Part shown: piece by piece, positions 33,939 through 43,727 of the stretch
Layout: every line of letters starts with the position of its first letter
Position numbering within the stretch: position 1 is the first letter of the stretch
Assembly (NCBI RefSeq): GCF_051652165.1
Contig: NZ_JBOFTR010000017.1
Location: 1 to 64,000 of the forward strand
From: Plesiomonas sp051652165
GTDB lineage: Bacteria; Pseudomonadota; Gammaproteobacteria; Enterobacterales; CAMTGL01
Reading direction: 5' to 3'
DNA length: 64,000 nt
Program-made: the position numbers and the translations under genes
The notes under the pieces: generated by a model
Seen by the model: the letters and a program-made list of their open reading frames with translations, nothing else
The model's database searches: none
Told to the model about the DNA's origin: nothing

Positions 33939-34900
33939 TGCGTGTTTTAGTTGTCAAAACCTCCTCAATGGGCGATGTGATTCATGCTCTTCCCGCCTTA
34001 ACCGATGCAGCCAACGCCATACCCGGCATTGTGTTTGATTGGGTTGTCGAAGAGGGGTTTGCTCAGATCCCAAGCTGGCATTTTGCTGTTGACTGCGTGA
34101 TCCCTGTAGCCATCCGCCGCTGGCGCAAGCAGGTCTTTAGCGCACAAACCCACCGCGAATGGCGTGCATTTACACAGCAATTACAGGCAAATCGCTATGA
34201 TGCAATCATTGATGCACAAGGGCTCATCAAAAGTGCAGCATTAATAACCCGCCTTGCGAAAGGGATAAAGCACGGGTTTGATCGCCATTGTGCCCGTGAA
34301 CCTCTGGCCAGCTTGTTTTATGATCAACGCCATTTTGTGGCGACTCACCAGCATGCGGTAGAGCGTACTCGCCAACTGTTTGCACAAAGTTTGGGTTATT
34401 CAGTGCCCGATACTCAAGGTGATTACGCCATTGCTCGCCACTTTACAGCCAATTTACCGGCTGATGCTGGTCAATATCTGGTATTTTTGCATGCCACAAC
34501 GCGCGATGAAAAACATTGGCCAGAAAACCATTGGCGTGAGTTGATTACGCGGGTGGGTGAAAATAGTGCATTACGCATTAAGTTACCGTGGGGTGCACCG
34601 CATGAATACGCCCGCGCACAACGATTAGCGGCTGGGTTTGAGCATGTCGATATTCTGCCGAAATTATCATTAGCGGAAGTTGCCAGTGTACTGGCTGGAG
34701 CAAAAACGGTTATCTCTGTCGATACAGGCCTGAGCCATTTAGCCGCAGCACTGGATAAGCCCAATATTACGCTATACGGGCCAACGGATCCGGGGTTAAT
34801 TGGGGGATATGGGCAAGGGCAGATTGCAATATTATCACCCACATGTAAACTAGATGATATTAATCCTGACGACATCTATACAAATAGGTTATCTAGATAA
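33938..34900 (+). CDS. waaC: LPS heptosyltransferase I WaaC
   Basis: Transfers the first heptose to Kdo of lipid A; 320 aa, GT9 family. N-terminal MRVLVVKTSSMGDVIHALPAL, YDAIIDAQGLIKSA, the KHWPENHWREL motif and SVDTGLSHLAAALDKPNITLYGPTDP mark the family. It is coupled to waaF by a 1-nt overlap, and the next gene starts one base after its stop. Base composition changes sharply to A+T-rich right after it. Confidence 0.96.
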   Translation: MRVLVVKTSSMGDVIHALPALTDAANAIPGIVFDWVVEEGFAQIPSWHFAVDCVIPVAIRRWRKQVFSAQTHREWRAFTQQLQANRYDAIIDAQGLIKSAALITRLAKGIKHGFDRHCAREPLASLFYDQRHFVATHQHAVERTRQLFAQSLGYSVPDTQGDYAIARHFTANLPADAGQYLVFLHATTRDEKHWPENHWRELITRVGENSALRIKLPWGAPHEYARAQRLAAGFEHVDILPKLSLAEVASVLAGAKTVISVDTGLSHLAAALDKPNITLYGPTDPGLIGGYGQGQIAILSPTCKLDDINPDDIYTNRLSR

Positions 34901-34901
34901 C

Positions 34902-35768
34902 ATGGGGTTGTTAAAACAGTTATACCGATATACCAGATCCAGAGCTTATCGCCATAATGAAAATTATTGGCCAGCACTTACAATCACCAGAGAAAAATCG
35001 GGTGAAATTTCAACACTTACCTATCAAGGCCAAATAGTTACACTGCAAAGTGTAACTTCAATAAAAAATTGTGCTAATAGTGTACTTATTGTAGCAACTG
35101 GCCCTTCGATAAAAAAAACACACTTTGATGAAAATAGATATGATGCTATCATTGCTGTTAATGGTGCATATTTATTATCTGATCGAATAAAATTAACGCA
35201 TTATGTTATTGTCGATCAAGATTTTATTATCAAAAAAAAAGAGATAGTAGAAAAAGCCATCCAAAATAAAGATCTTATTCTCATAACAACTGTAATATGT
35301 TTTTGGCGAATAAAAGAAAACATCAACACACAAATAAAGTGTAAATTAATTATCATTGAAGATATTACAGAAAAAGTCTACCAAAAAAAAACAAACCTTG
35401 CATTACTTGCTAACAAACTGAATGACTATATAAAAGTTGATGGTGAATGTGGATTTTCGCTTGATATTCGAAAAGGTATTGTTGATGGTGGCACTGTTGC
35501 TTACTGGGCAATGCAAATCGCCTATTTTATGGGGGCAAAAAAAATAACATTTGCTGGATTAGATATGAATAATTTTCATCAACCCAGATTTTATGAAACA
35601 AAAGAATCTAAACAACCAACAACTCTTGGTGAAAATTTACACCATAAGATAATCCCTTCATTTAAATTAGCATCATGCATTATGAAAGAAAAAAATATCA
35701 TCACATTAAATTTATCAATTGATAGTGCCATTCCAAATGACATAATAAAAAAGCATAAGGTTAAGTAA
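34902..35768 (+). CDS. putative LPS-core sugar transferase, WaaZ/DUF115-like
   Basis: 288 aa from the ATG at 34902, one base after the waaC stop; an in-frame ATG at 34854 lies inside waaC. The sequence is lysine- and isoleucine-rich, and the gene is clearly A+T-richer than waaC. It contains VLIVATGPSIKKTHFD and DAIIAVNGAYLL, then FAGLDMNNFHQPRFY, which resemble the sugar-nucleotide-binding fold of DUF115 proteins and of WaaZ, the putative Kdo transferase of the enterobacterial core. There is no membrane segment. Position between waaC and the ligase suggests a core-modifying enzyme. The exact activity is uncertain, and the gene was possibly acquired with waaL. Confidence 0.55.
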   Translation: MGLLKQLYRYTRSRAYRHNENYWPALTITREKSGEISTLTYQGQIVTLQSVTSIKNCANSVLIVATGPSIKKTHFDENRYDAIIAVNGAYLLSDRIKLTHYVIVDQDFIIKKKEIVEKAIQNKDLILITTVICFWRIKENINTQIKCKLIIIEDITEKVYQKKTNLALLANKLNDYIKVDGECGFSLDIRKGIVDGGTVAYWAMQIAYFMGAKKITFAGLDMNNFHQPRFYETKESKQPTTLGENLHHKIIPSFKLASCIMKEKNIITLNLSIDSAIPNDIIKKHKVK

Positions 35769-35769
35769 A

Positions 35770-36927
35770 ATGCTTATAAAAAAATCCCCCTCAATTTTGA
35801 CATGGTCAGCCGGATTCATGTCTGCCTTTATTATATTTAGCTTTACATTCTGTAATTATCCGGCCATTAACGCTATGTTTTATATAAGTGCTATTTTTTT
35901 TGTTTTTTCAAAAGTAGACCTTAAAAAAACGCTTTTTTCGAAAGAAAGTATACTCATAGCAATCACATTATTATACTTTACTATTACGCTATTATGGTCC
36001 GCATATTCGTATGACTTCATGAAGTATATGCGGTATTCTATATGTATATTGATATTTATTCTCATTTTACATACTTTATACCATAAAAATAGAATTTTCT
36101 TACTATACTCTATCCTTATTGCATCAACAATCAGTAGCTTAGTCGCTCTATTTTCTATCTCTCATTTCTCACAGCTTTCAACCATTCGACTCCCAGCGCC
36201 TTATGGCCCTGAGAACGTTATTGACTTTGCAGGATATTGTAGTATTGGTTTTTTAGTCAGTACTTATTTACTGTTACAAAGTAAAAGTAAATCATCATTT
36301 TTAACTTACATATTCATTGCATTGATTAATCTTGCTGCCTGCTTACTCACACAAAGCAGAGGGCCTATATTATACACAGCCATTTGCAGCCTATTTTTAA
36401 TTAGAAAAAACAATTTAAAAAACGCAGGAAAATTCATACTGTGTCTGATGACATTAGCTATCATTGTTCACACGGCTAATATTATTAATTTATCTACACT
36501 TATTTCACGATTTCTTGCTATTAATACCGAAATTAATGGTACTGAAGGTTTTCGTGGTGCTATATGGAAATTTGCATTAAATCGTGCATTTTCATCACCT
36601 ATTATTGGGCATGGTATTTTAACTCCATTAAACTATCCCTCACCAAGTGGTATTTTTTTCACAACAACACACAGTGTATATTTTGGATCATTTTTTACTG
36701 GTGGTCTGATAGGGTTACTTCTTTTTCTGTCTATGTGTGGGTTTATTTTATTTAATAGTATTAAAAACTATACTCAAGACTCTTTAGCTTTGGCTCTATT
36801 CTCATTTGCACTGCTTCATATTAGCAGTCAGTGGAAGTTTTTAATTATGAGCCCTGATGCACCTTGGTTTATCTTTTGGATGCCGCTTGCGCTCAGTCTT
36901 TCGCAAATAACAAGTCGTAGGAAATAA
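35770..36927 (+). CDS. waaL: O-antigen ligase family protein (WaaL-like)
   Basis: Integral inner-membrane protein of 385 aa with about ten or eleven hydrophobic segments and one large periplasmic loop (about 245-300). The Wzy_C-type segment ACLLTQSRGPILYTAICSLF carries the conserved SRG motif. FRGAIWKFALNRAFSSPIIGHG and THSVYFGSFFTGGLIGL are typical of ligases that join O-antigen to the lipid A core. It starts one base after the upstream gene. The gene is markedly A+T-rich. Position in the waa locus favours WaaL over an O-antigen polymerase; no O-antigen genes are visible here. Confidence 0.8.
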   Translation: MLIKKSPSILTWSAGFMSAFIIFSFTFCNYPAINAMFYISAIFFVFSKVDLKKTLFSKESILIAITLLYFTITLLWSAYSYDFMKYMRYSICILIFILILHTLYHKNRIFLLYSILIASTISSLVALFSISHFSQLSTIRLPAPYGPENVIDFAGYCSIGFLVSTYLLLQSKSKSSFLTYIFIALINLAACLLTQSRGPILYTAICSLFLIRKNNLKNAGKFILCLMTLAIIVHTANIINLSTLISRFLAINTEINGTEGFRGAIWKFALNRAFSSPIIGHGILTPLNYPSPSGIFFTTTHSVYFGSFFTGGLIGLLLFLSMCGFILFNSIKNYTQDSLALALFSFALLHISSQWKFLIMSPDAPWFIFWMPLALSLSQITSRRK

Positions 36928-36928
36928 A

Positions 36929-38035
36929 ATGAACATCGCACATTTTGAAACCTCAATGGATTGGGGTGGTCAAGAACTACGGATTGTTGAACAAACTGAG
37001 TGGCTAAACCTGCATGGCCATCCGACATGGATTATTGCTCGCCCCGGTGCTGCCATTATTGAAAAGGCTCGCGAAAAACAACTACCGGTATTTGAACTGC
37101 GTGTTCGGGGATCGGTGCATCCGGCTACGTTACAAAATTTATTGCATTTTTTAAAACAACATCATATTCAGATCCTCGATTGCCATGGCAGCCGCGACAG
37201 TGTTTATGGTGCATTAGTAAAAGCACTCACCCGAATTACTGTGATCCGTTCACGCCATGTGACTGACCCTATTAAAACTACCGGTATGCACGGTATTATC
37301 TGGAAATATGGTAATCACGGTATTATCACAACAGCAAAAAAAATTCAGGATATGCTAGAGGCATGCAGCATTCCCAATCAAGGGAAAACACTGGTTGCTC
37401 CTGCGGGCGTTGATCCTGCGCGCTTTCATGCTACTGTTGACAGTTTTGCATTGCGTCGCCAATTGGGTATTCCAGATGACCATCTGATTATTGCTAATAT
37501 TGGTATGATTAGGCCTGATAAAGGGCAAAATTATTATATTGATGCAGTGAAATTGTTGTTGGAAAAAGGGCTGCCTATCACCTGTATCCAAGTTGGTGAA
37601 GCAACTAAACAAACGGTTGAATTTAAACAGCAAGTACTCGATGCAGCACAACCTTACCTTGGAAATCAGATCCAATTTTTAGGTTATCATAATGATATTG
37701 AAAACTATTTGGCACTTGCTGATATTGTTGTTATTGCCTCTGTTGCTACAGAAGCACAGACACGTTTAGTGTCTCAAGCATTCTTTATGCAAAAAAATAT
37801 TGTTGCCACCACCACTGGGGGGTTACCTGAAATGATCACCCATGAGCAAACAGGTTTGCTCTGCCCTCCACGAGATGCAATTGCTCTAGCACAAGCCATT
37901 GAGCGCCTTGTTGAACAACCTGAGCTAAAAGCGGCGTTACAATATAATGCTTATCAATATGCACAACGTTTTATGACCTTTGACTACATGATGCAGGAAA
38001 TGGTTAATTTTTATCAACATATCGCAGATAGCTAA
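36929..38035 (+). CDS. GT4 glycosyltransferase, LPS core
   Basis: 368-aa retaining glycosyltransferase with GT-B fold. N-terminal MNIAHFETSMDWGGQELRI is the acceptor side. The C-terminal donor domain has IANIGMIRPDKGQNYYIDA, IQFLGYHNDIENYLALADIVVIAS and the EALR-like VATEAQTRLVSQAF, then TGGLPEMITHEQTGLL. It starts one base after the ligase stop, so it is co-transcribed. The sugar and linkage cannot be assigned. Confidence 0.8.
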   Translation: MNIAHFETSMDWGGQELRIVEQTEWLNLHGHPTWIIARPGAAIIEKAREKQLPVFELRVRGSVHPATLQNLLHFLKQHHIQILDCHGSRDSVYGALVKALTRITVIRSRHVTDPIKTTGMHGIIWKYGNHGIITTAKKIQDMLEACSIPNQGKTLVAPAGVDPARFHATVDSFALRRQLGIPDDHLIIANIGMIRPDKGQNYYIDAVKLLLEKGLPITCIQVGEATKQTVEFKQQVLDAAQPYLGNQIQFLGYHNDIENYLALADIVVIASVATEAQTRLVSQAFFMQKNIVATTTGGLPEMITHEQTGLLCPPRDAIALAQAIERLVEQPELKAALQYNAYQYAQRFMTFDYMMQEMVNFYQHIADS

Positions 38036-38047
38036 ATCAATATTATT

Positions 38048-39286
38048 ATGCACATATTACATTTAATTGATTTACGTAAAGTAGGCGGTGTTGAAACCAT
38101 GTTTTGCGATTTTATTCGTAATACTGCATCACATCAAAATATCACCCATTCTATTGTAATGGATCACAACGATATCGCCCCCTCTTTATCTTCAAGATTA
38201 CACACAATCAATCTTAAGAATAAACAGGGTATAAAATTTTATGGTAGGGTGAGTTTACCAAATCGGCCTAAAATATTTAGGGCATGGAATCGCTTACGAC
38301 TCATAAAAAAACAGCAGCCTGACATTATATTGATCTGGAATCAGTTCATTGAGTGGTCTATGCCACCAAAATATGTGAGTAAAATATTACGTTGCCCAGT
38401 AGTTTATTATGAGCACGGTATGGCTTGGTATCGTCAAGCAACACATATTCCTCAACAGTTTTTCCAACATGTAGATGCCTGTATTGCAGTCTCTTTTGCT
38501 GCTAAAAGAATCTTAGAGCTTAAATACCATTTAATTCACCTTCCTATTAGCATTGAAAAAAATGCACTGGTTTTACAACATGCTCCGACTACATCTGTTG
38601 TAGTTAAACAGCGTCAACAACAACCTATTCGCTTTGGCACTGCTGGCCGTCTTGTTCCATTAAAATGTATTGGATTACTTTTGTATGTAGTGAGCATTTT
38701 AAAAAAACAAGGTATCGCTTGTGAGTGCTTTATTGCAGGAAATGGGCCTGAAGAGCATTACCTAAAAGCAACAGCGCACTCACTGGATATTACTGAGCAT
38801 GTTATCTTTTTAGGACATATTGAGAATATGTCGAGCTTTTATGAGAAGATTGACCTTTATATTTGCCCTTCTATGCATGAAAGTTTCTCTCTATCTTGCT
38901 TAGAGGCACAAGCATTTGGAATACCTGTCATTACAAGCTTCGTTGATGGGCTTCCTGAAGCCGTACAACATCAAAAATCAGGTTATTGTCTTGAGCCTAC
39001 ATTATCTGTAAATGAATATAAAACACTCACTCAAGCATCTACTGCATTTTCACCGCTTATTTACTCACCAACTAACGATACGCTATTAGAACCTAAAATG
39101 TTATCTCCACAACAAATTGCCGACTCTATTATTGCGTTATACCGCGCACCTGAGGTTTATGCCTCTCTTTCTCTTGGTGCAATTGAGCATGCACACACAT
39201 GCCGCTCATTTACACAGCTTTGTGATTCACTAATTAATTATTTAAGTACAGTCAATAAGCGAGGAGAGCCTCCTCGCAATATATAA
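38048..39286 (+). CDS. GT4 glycosyltransferase, LPS core
   Basis: 412-aa glycosyltransferase. The N-terminus MHILHLIDLRKVGGVETMF holds the GGVE loop; the donor domain has FGTAGRLVPLKCIGLLL, VIFLGHIENMSSFYEKIDLYICPS and the ESFSLSCLEAQAFGIPVITS motif with the conserved Glu pair. It is less similar to known core enzymes than its neighbours. Separated from the upstream gene by 12 bp. It ends at a hairpin and converges with the deacetylase gene. Confidence 0.8.
   Translation: MHILHLIDLRKVGGVETMFCDFIRNTASHQNITHSIVMDHNDIAPSLSSRLHTINLKNKQGIKFYGRVSLPNRPKIFRAWNRLRLIKKQQPDIILIWNQFIEWSMPPKYVSKILRCPVVYYEHGMAWYRQATHIPQQFFQHVDACIAVSFAAKRILELKYHLIHLPISIEKNALVLQHAPTTSVVVKQRQQQPIRFGTAGRLVPLKCIGLLLYVVSILKKQGIACECFIAGNGPEEHYLKATAHSLDITEHVIFLGHIENMSSFYEKIDLYICPSMHESFSLSCLEAQAFGIPVITSFVDGLPEAVQHQKSGYCLEPTLSVNEYKTLTQASTAFSPLIYSPTNDTLLEPKMLSPQQIADSIIALYRAPEVYASLSLGAIEHAHTCRSFTQLCDSLINYLSTVNKRGEPPRNI
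39259..39277 (+). terminator. hairpin at the end of the core glycosyltransferase operon
   Basis: GCGAGGA-GAGCC-TCCTCGC, a 7-bp GC-rich stem that overlaps the last codons of the 38048-39286 gene, followed by an A/T-rich tract. It lies between convergent genes, so it could serve both. Confidence 0.5.
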
Positions 39287-39289
39287 GTA

Positions 39290-40249
39290 TTATTTGATTT
39301 TATACTGATAATACTCAGCCAATGTTGCACCCTGTGTTCGCTGTGCAAGCCACGCAAACGTCTCTTCTAGATCACGATATAACTGCTCAATATCTTGCTT
39401 TGTTTTAAATGTCGGGCTGCCGCCCGGCATAAACTCTGAAGAGTGCAGCATAAACTCAATGTAATCACTGCCTTGTGCCAAATATTTTTTAGCAACAGCC
39501 AGCATTTCATGGGTATTCCCACCACGCGGACGTAACCAATGCATAGAAGGTGCACGCGGTTTACCACGCAAATTATCGTAACCTTGGCGTAACTGATTCA
39601 ACCATGCTGGATACTTCAGCGCAGTGCTCATAGGCACTTCCAGTAGCGTGCTACTGCCAACCTGATCAATCTGTGCAAGATCCATAAAATAGGCATGATG
39701 TGGGAAGTGTCGATAATCTGTACCGCCTTGCCCTTGTGGGTTTCCTTTCGCTTTACTCCAATCAACCCCCGGTGTAACAGAGCAATCAACCTGATAACCG
39801 TATTCAACCAGTAAACGGGCATAGTCACTATTAAATGCCCAACGGCCTGCACGATGGCTATACATTTTTGTTTGGAAATTATCCTCTAGCAACTTGGTCA
39901 TAAAATCGACTTTTGCACGAATAATCTCTAGCGGATACTCAATAAGGTATGGCTTATGTGCCATATCATTAGATGACAATGCTGCTAATGGCGGGCTATT
40001 CCAGGCATGTAAGTGCATGCCCACTTCGCCTTGTCCACGCAAGATCACCTCTGAGGCAAACTCAACATACGCAGGGTCAGAGGCCATTTCATAGTTGGTT
40101 AAATAAACCGGTTTAAACCCGTATTTCTCGCACAGTGCTTGGAAACGGGGCAAATAATGGGTGTTTTCCGTGGTGATATTCTGGCTGTTTTGCCACAAAT
40201 TATCCCCTTCGGTATCAATGGTGATAATAAAAAAAGGCTTCTGCTTCAT
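39290..40249 (-). CDS. polysaccharide deacetylase-like protein, WalW type
   Basis: 319-aa protein with a NodB-like carbohydrate esterase fold. IITIDTEGDNLW gives the metal-binding Asp pair region, GEVGMHLHAW the HxH-type metal ligands, MYSHRAGRWAFN the catalytic Arg segment, and FMLHSSEFMPGG the C-terminal histidine. There is no signal peptide, so it probably acts in the cytoplasm. WalW-like proteins occur in LPS-core loci of Proteus and Vibrio relatives, to my knowledge, and deacetylation of a core hexosamine is plausible. It is the only reversed gene between waaC and waaQ and is divergent from waaQ. Confidence 0.75.
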   Translation of the reverse strand: MKQKPFFIITIDTEGDNLWQNSQNITTENTHYLPRFQALCEKYGFKPVYLTNYEMASDPAYVEFASEVILRGQGEVGMHLHAWNSPPLAALSSNDMAHKPYLIEYPLEIIRAKVDFMTKLLEDNFQTKMYSHRAGRWAFNSDYARLLVEYGYQVDCSVTPGVDWSKAKGNPQGQGGTDYRHFPHHAYFMDLAQIDQVGSSTLLEVPMSTALKYPAWLNQLRQGYDNLRGKPRAPSMHWLRPRGGNTHEMLAVAKKYLAQGSDYIEFMLHSSEFMPGGSPTFKTKQDIEQLYRDLEETFAWLAQRTQGATLAEYYQYKIK

Positions 40250-40421
40250 AAGCTACCTATCTGTGTCATCGCAGAAAATATCACTGCATCATAGAGTATA
40301 TGTTATTGTAATGCACGATAATGACCCACTAGCTTGACTTACTGAATTTGAGCTCAATACTGAATTTAATCTCAATAAAGCCACGTATGCTTTTTGTCGT
40401 ACCCTATAGTGATGAATACTC

Positions 40422-41498
40422 ATGTCTACTTCAGTATCTCTAACGCCCTCTCCTTTACGGATACTCGTTATTAAGTTGCGTCATCATGGTGATATGCTGT
40501 TAATCAGCCCAGTACTGAGCAGCCTGCAGAAAAATTACCCTACCGCACAAATAGATGTGTTGTTGTATGCTGAAACGCGTGCCATGCTAGAGCATCACCC
40601 TGCAATACACCGTATTTTACTCATTGATCGCCAATGGAAAAAATGTGGGTTACGCCAACAGCTTAAACATGAATTTAATTTGCTGCGTGATATCCGCCAC
40701 CAGCACTATGATCTGGTACTCAATTTAGCTGACCAATGGCGTAGTGCAATACTGACCAAAATATCAGGGGCTACGCAGCGAATTGGCTTAGGGTTATCAA
40801 AACGAGAAGGTATGTTATGGTCGCACGCTCATACTACGCTGATTGATTGCGCACCGTTGCAACAACTGCATACTGTTGAGCAAAATCTTGCCATTCTTGC
40901 CCCTCTCGATTTACCGCAACAAAGTACGCACGTCACGATGGCATATGCCGACAGTGATCGAGATCAGGTGCAACAACACCTTGCTGCCTTGAATATTTCG
41001 CCACCTTATATTGTGATCCAACCCTCTGCTCGCTGGTTTTTTAAGTGCTGGCAAAATGCGCGTTTTGCACAGGTTATCGACGCTCTGCAAGCGTGTGGCC
41101 ACACCGTTATTCTGACATCTGGGCCTGATTTACGTGAATTAACTATGGTGGCTGACATTCAAGCACTGTGTAAAACAGGCCAGCCCGCCAGCTTATCAGG
41201 ACAGCTCTCTTTGCCTCAACTGGCGGCATTAATCGATCAGGCAGCACTTTTTATTGGTGTAGACTCTGTTCCTATGCACATGGCCGCGGCCCTGCAAACG
41301 CCATTAATTGCTCTTTTTGGCCCAACTAAACTGCACTTTTGGCGGCCGTGGCAAGCAAGAGGTAAGGTCATTTGGGCTGGCGATTATGGCCCATTACCTG
41401 ATCCTGATACCATTAGCACCCATACCGACCAACGTTATCTGGATATCATCCCTGCAGAAGATGTCATTCAGGCAGCCAAAGAGCTTTTACATGGATAA
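40422..41498 (+). CDS. waaQ: LPS core heptosyltransferase III WaaQ
   Basis: Adds a side-branch heptose to Hep II of the inner core; 358 aa, GT9 family. The N-terminal segment ILVIKLRHHGDMLLISPVLSSL, then VLLYAETRAMLEHHPAI and DLVLNLADQWRSAIL, closely follow E. coli WaaQ, and FIGVDSVPMHMAAALQTPLIALFGPT is the heptosyltransferase C-terminal motif. Divergent from the WalW-like gene. Its last 8 nt overlap the next glycosyltransferase, so it starts a three-gene coupled operon. Confidence 0.93.
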   Translation: MSTSVSLTPSPLRILVIKLRHHGDMLLISPVLSSLQKNYPTAQIDVLLYAETRAMLEHHPAIHRILLIDRQWKKCGLRQQLKHEFNLLRDIRHQHYDLVLNLADQWRSAILTKISGATQRIGLGLSKREGMLWSHAHTTLIDCAPLQQLHTVEQNLAILAPLDLPQQSTHVTMAYADSDRDQVQQHLAALNISPPYIVIQPSARWFFKCWQNARFAQVIDALQACGHTVILTSGPDLRELTMVADIQALCKTGQPASLSGQLSLPQLAALIDQAALFIGVDSVPMHMAAALQTPLIALFGPTKLHFWRPWQARGKVIWAGDYGPLPDPDTISTHTDQRYLDIIPAEDVIQAAKELLHG

Positions 41499-42621
41499 TT
41501 TTCGTTTAGCCCTTGTGCGACAAAAATACCGGCCAGATGGGGGCGCTGAACGTTTTATTGCCCGTGCATTGACCGCCTTGTCAGAACAAAATATTGAACT
41601 CAATGTTATTACGCGACAATGGCATGATACTGTAAATCCAAACTGGCATATTCATCTTTGTAATCCCCAAAAATGGGGGCGTATTAGCCGTGAGCGTGGG
41701 TTTGCTCATGCTGCACGTCAACTCTGGCAATCGCAGGCATTTGATCTTGTACAAAGCCATGAGCGCATTCCTGGCTGTGGGCTATACCGTGCAGGTGATG
41801 GCGTACATCGCCAATATCTTGCGCAACGTTGTCGCACACTTCCCCGTTGGCGGGGAAAACTGCTGTATGCAGACCCTTATCATCGCTATGTTCTACAAGC
41901 TGAACGCGACATGTTCACCGCACCTGAATTACAGGCGGTTATTTGCAATGCCAATATGGTCAAACACGAGATCATGGCTGATTTTGGGGTAGCAGAAGAG
42001 AAAATTCATGTCATTTATAACGGCATAGACAACACACTCTTCCAACCAGCAACAGCGCAACAACGTTTACAGGCGCGCCAAGCTCTGAACCTTCATCTAC
42101 ACCACACTTACCTGATTTATGTAGGCTCAGGTTTTGAGCGCAAGGGTTTAGCTACCGCCATTGCTGCATTAGCGGGTACAAACCGCCATTTGATGGTGAT
42201 AGGTAAAGATAAAGCCGAACAGCACTACCGGGCATTGGCCCAATCATGCGGTGTGGCACAACAAGTGCATTTTTTTGGTATGCAGCCAGATGTGCTGCCC
42301 TTTTACCATGCCGCCGATGGTTTACTGCTCCCCACTCGCTATGATCCATTCCCGAATGTGATTTTAGAAGCCATGGCGTGTGGATTACCGGTGATTACAA
42401 GCACTCACTGTGGTGGTGCTGAATTTATTCGCGCAGGGCAAGAGGGCTTTGTCACCGACGCGCTTGATACTATAGCAATTCGTGATGCCATCATGGCGCT
42501 TCCCACACAAGCTCTTGGCTCAACAATGGGTGCGGCTGCACGCGAGCAGATCCTCACTTGTACTCCACAAAAGATGTCAGAAAAGCTCATCACGCTGTAT
42601 CGGGAATTACTGAAAAAATGA
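41491..42621 (+). CDS. GT4 glycosyltransferase, LPS core (WaaG/WabG-like position)
   Basis: 376 aa starting at ATG 41491 (MDNFRLALVRQKYRPDGGAE), overlapping waaQ by 8 nt; the open frame from 41308 lies inside waaQ and is not real. Motifs: SHERIPGCGLYRAGDGVHRQ, YVGSGFERKGLATAIAAL, and RYDPFPNVILEAMACGLPVITS with the conserved Glu. The domain layout and position after waaQ resemble the first outer-core glycosyltransferase of the WaaG/WabG group. The donor sugar is not assignable. A 4-nt ATGA overlap leads into the next gene. Confidence 0.8.
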   Translation: MDNFRLALVRQKYRPDGGAERFIARALTALSEQNIELNVITRQWHDTVNPNWHIHLCNPQKWGRISRERGFAHAARQLWQSQAFDLVQSHERIPGCGLYRAGDGVHRQYLAQRCRTLPRWRGKLLYADPYHRYVLQAERDMFTAPELQAVICNANMVKHEIMADFGVAEEKIHVIYNGIDNTLFQPATAQQRLQARQALNLHLHHTYLIYVGSGFERKGLATAIAALAGTNRHLMVIGKDKAEQHYRALAQSCGVAQQVHFFGMQPDVLPFYHAADGLLLPTRYDPFPNVILEAMACGLPVITSTHCGGAEFIRAGQEGFVTDALDTIAIRDAIMALPTQALGSTMGAAAREQILTCTPQKMSEKLITLYRELLKK

Positions 42622-43712
42622 CACAGAATATTCTTTTCATTATTGACGGACTGCCCGGTGGAGGCGCTGAACGTGTGGTACTGACCTTAGCTGAGGGCAT
42701 GCTACAGCAAGGGCATCAGGTCACATTAATCTCATTGCGTAATGTGTGTACATACACATTACCTGCCCAGCTTCAATATATTGTGGTTGAAGATAATGCC
42801 CACGGCCCGTTTCGAAAACTCAATGAGATCAAACGCCGAGCCATGCAACTGGATCGTATTTTAGAGCAACAACAAGCCCAAGGTTGCTTTACCCACATCT
42901 TTTCCAATTTGCATAAAACAGATCGTATTGTGACACAGTGTAAAACTCTGGCAACAGACAAGGTGTGGTTATGTATTCATGGCATGTTATCAACCTCTTA
43001 CTTAGGGCATAAGCGTGGTCTTTCTCGGTTATGGAAGCGCCTCAAACTCCGCCATGTTTATCAGCAACGCCAGGTCATTGGTGTTTCACATGCAGTGATC
43101 GCTGATCTTCAGCAGCAACTGGGGGTGCATACTCAAAAAAGCCGCGTTATTTATAACCCTTTTGATTTTAATACCATTCGTCAACACGCCAGCGCACCTT
43201 GTGATTGGTCTTCTCAGCCCTACCTTTTGCATATGGGGCGTTTGCACCCTCATAAACGCCATGATCGTTTGCTTGATGCTTATGCGCGTGCCAACCTTAT
43301 GTCCCCACTGCTTCTTATTGGGGAGGGATCAGAGCAGGCTCAAGCCAATATTAAACAACAGGCCCAAACGTTAGGCATTGCTGATCGCGTACACTATCTT
43401 GGTTTTCAAGCTAACCCCTACCCTTATTTGCGCCACGCCAAGATGCTGATTCTTAGCTCTGACTCTGAAGGCTTCGGAAATGTTTTGGTTGAAGCACTTG
43501 TGTGTGGCACTCAAGTCGTCAGCACCCCTTGCCCTGGTGGGCCTGCAGAGATTTTACAGGGTGATTTACGCCGTGGTTTATCTATAGACATGTCAGCAGC
43601 AAGCCTTGCGCTGGCAATACAAGAGATAGATGCACACCCCGTTGATCTTTCAACCGTTGATCTTAGCCGATTTAGCTTACATACGATTTGTGAACAGTAT
43701 TTAGCGTGCTAA
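42618..43712 (+). CDS. GT4 glycosyltransferase, LPS core (WabH-like position)
   Basis: 364 aa from ATG 42618, which overlaps the previous stop (ATGA). N-terminal IDGLPGGGAERVVLTLAEGM, GVSHAVIADL, LHMGRLHPHKRHDRLLDAYA, VHYLGFQANPYPYLRHAKML and SDSEGFGNVLVEALVCGTQVVST show a standard GT4 donor domain. Third gene of the waaQ operon. It may act on hexosamine in the outer core as WabH does in Klebsiella, which is inference. It is convergent with waaE over a hairpin. Confidence 0.8.
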   Translation: MTQNILFIIDGLPGGGAERVVLTLAEGMLQQGHQVTLISLRNVCTYTLPAQLQYIVVEDNAHGPFRKLNEIKRRAMQLDRILEQQQAQGCFTHIFSNLHKTDRIVTQCKTLATDKVWLCIHGMLSTSYLGHKRGLSRLWKRLKLRHVYQQRQVIGVSHAVIADLQQQLGVHTQKSRVIYNPFDFNTIRQHASAPCDWSSQPYLLHMGRLHPHKRHDRLLDAYARANLMSPLLLIGEGSEQAQANIKQQAQTLGIADRVHYLGFQANPYPYLRHAKMLILSSDSEGFGNVLVEALVCGTQVVSTPCPGGPAEILQGDLRRGLSIDMSAASLALAIQEIDAHPVDLSTVDLSRFSLHTICEQYLAC

Positions 43713-43727
43713 TGGGGATCACCTCAT

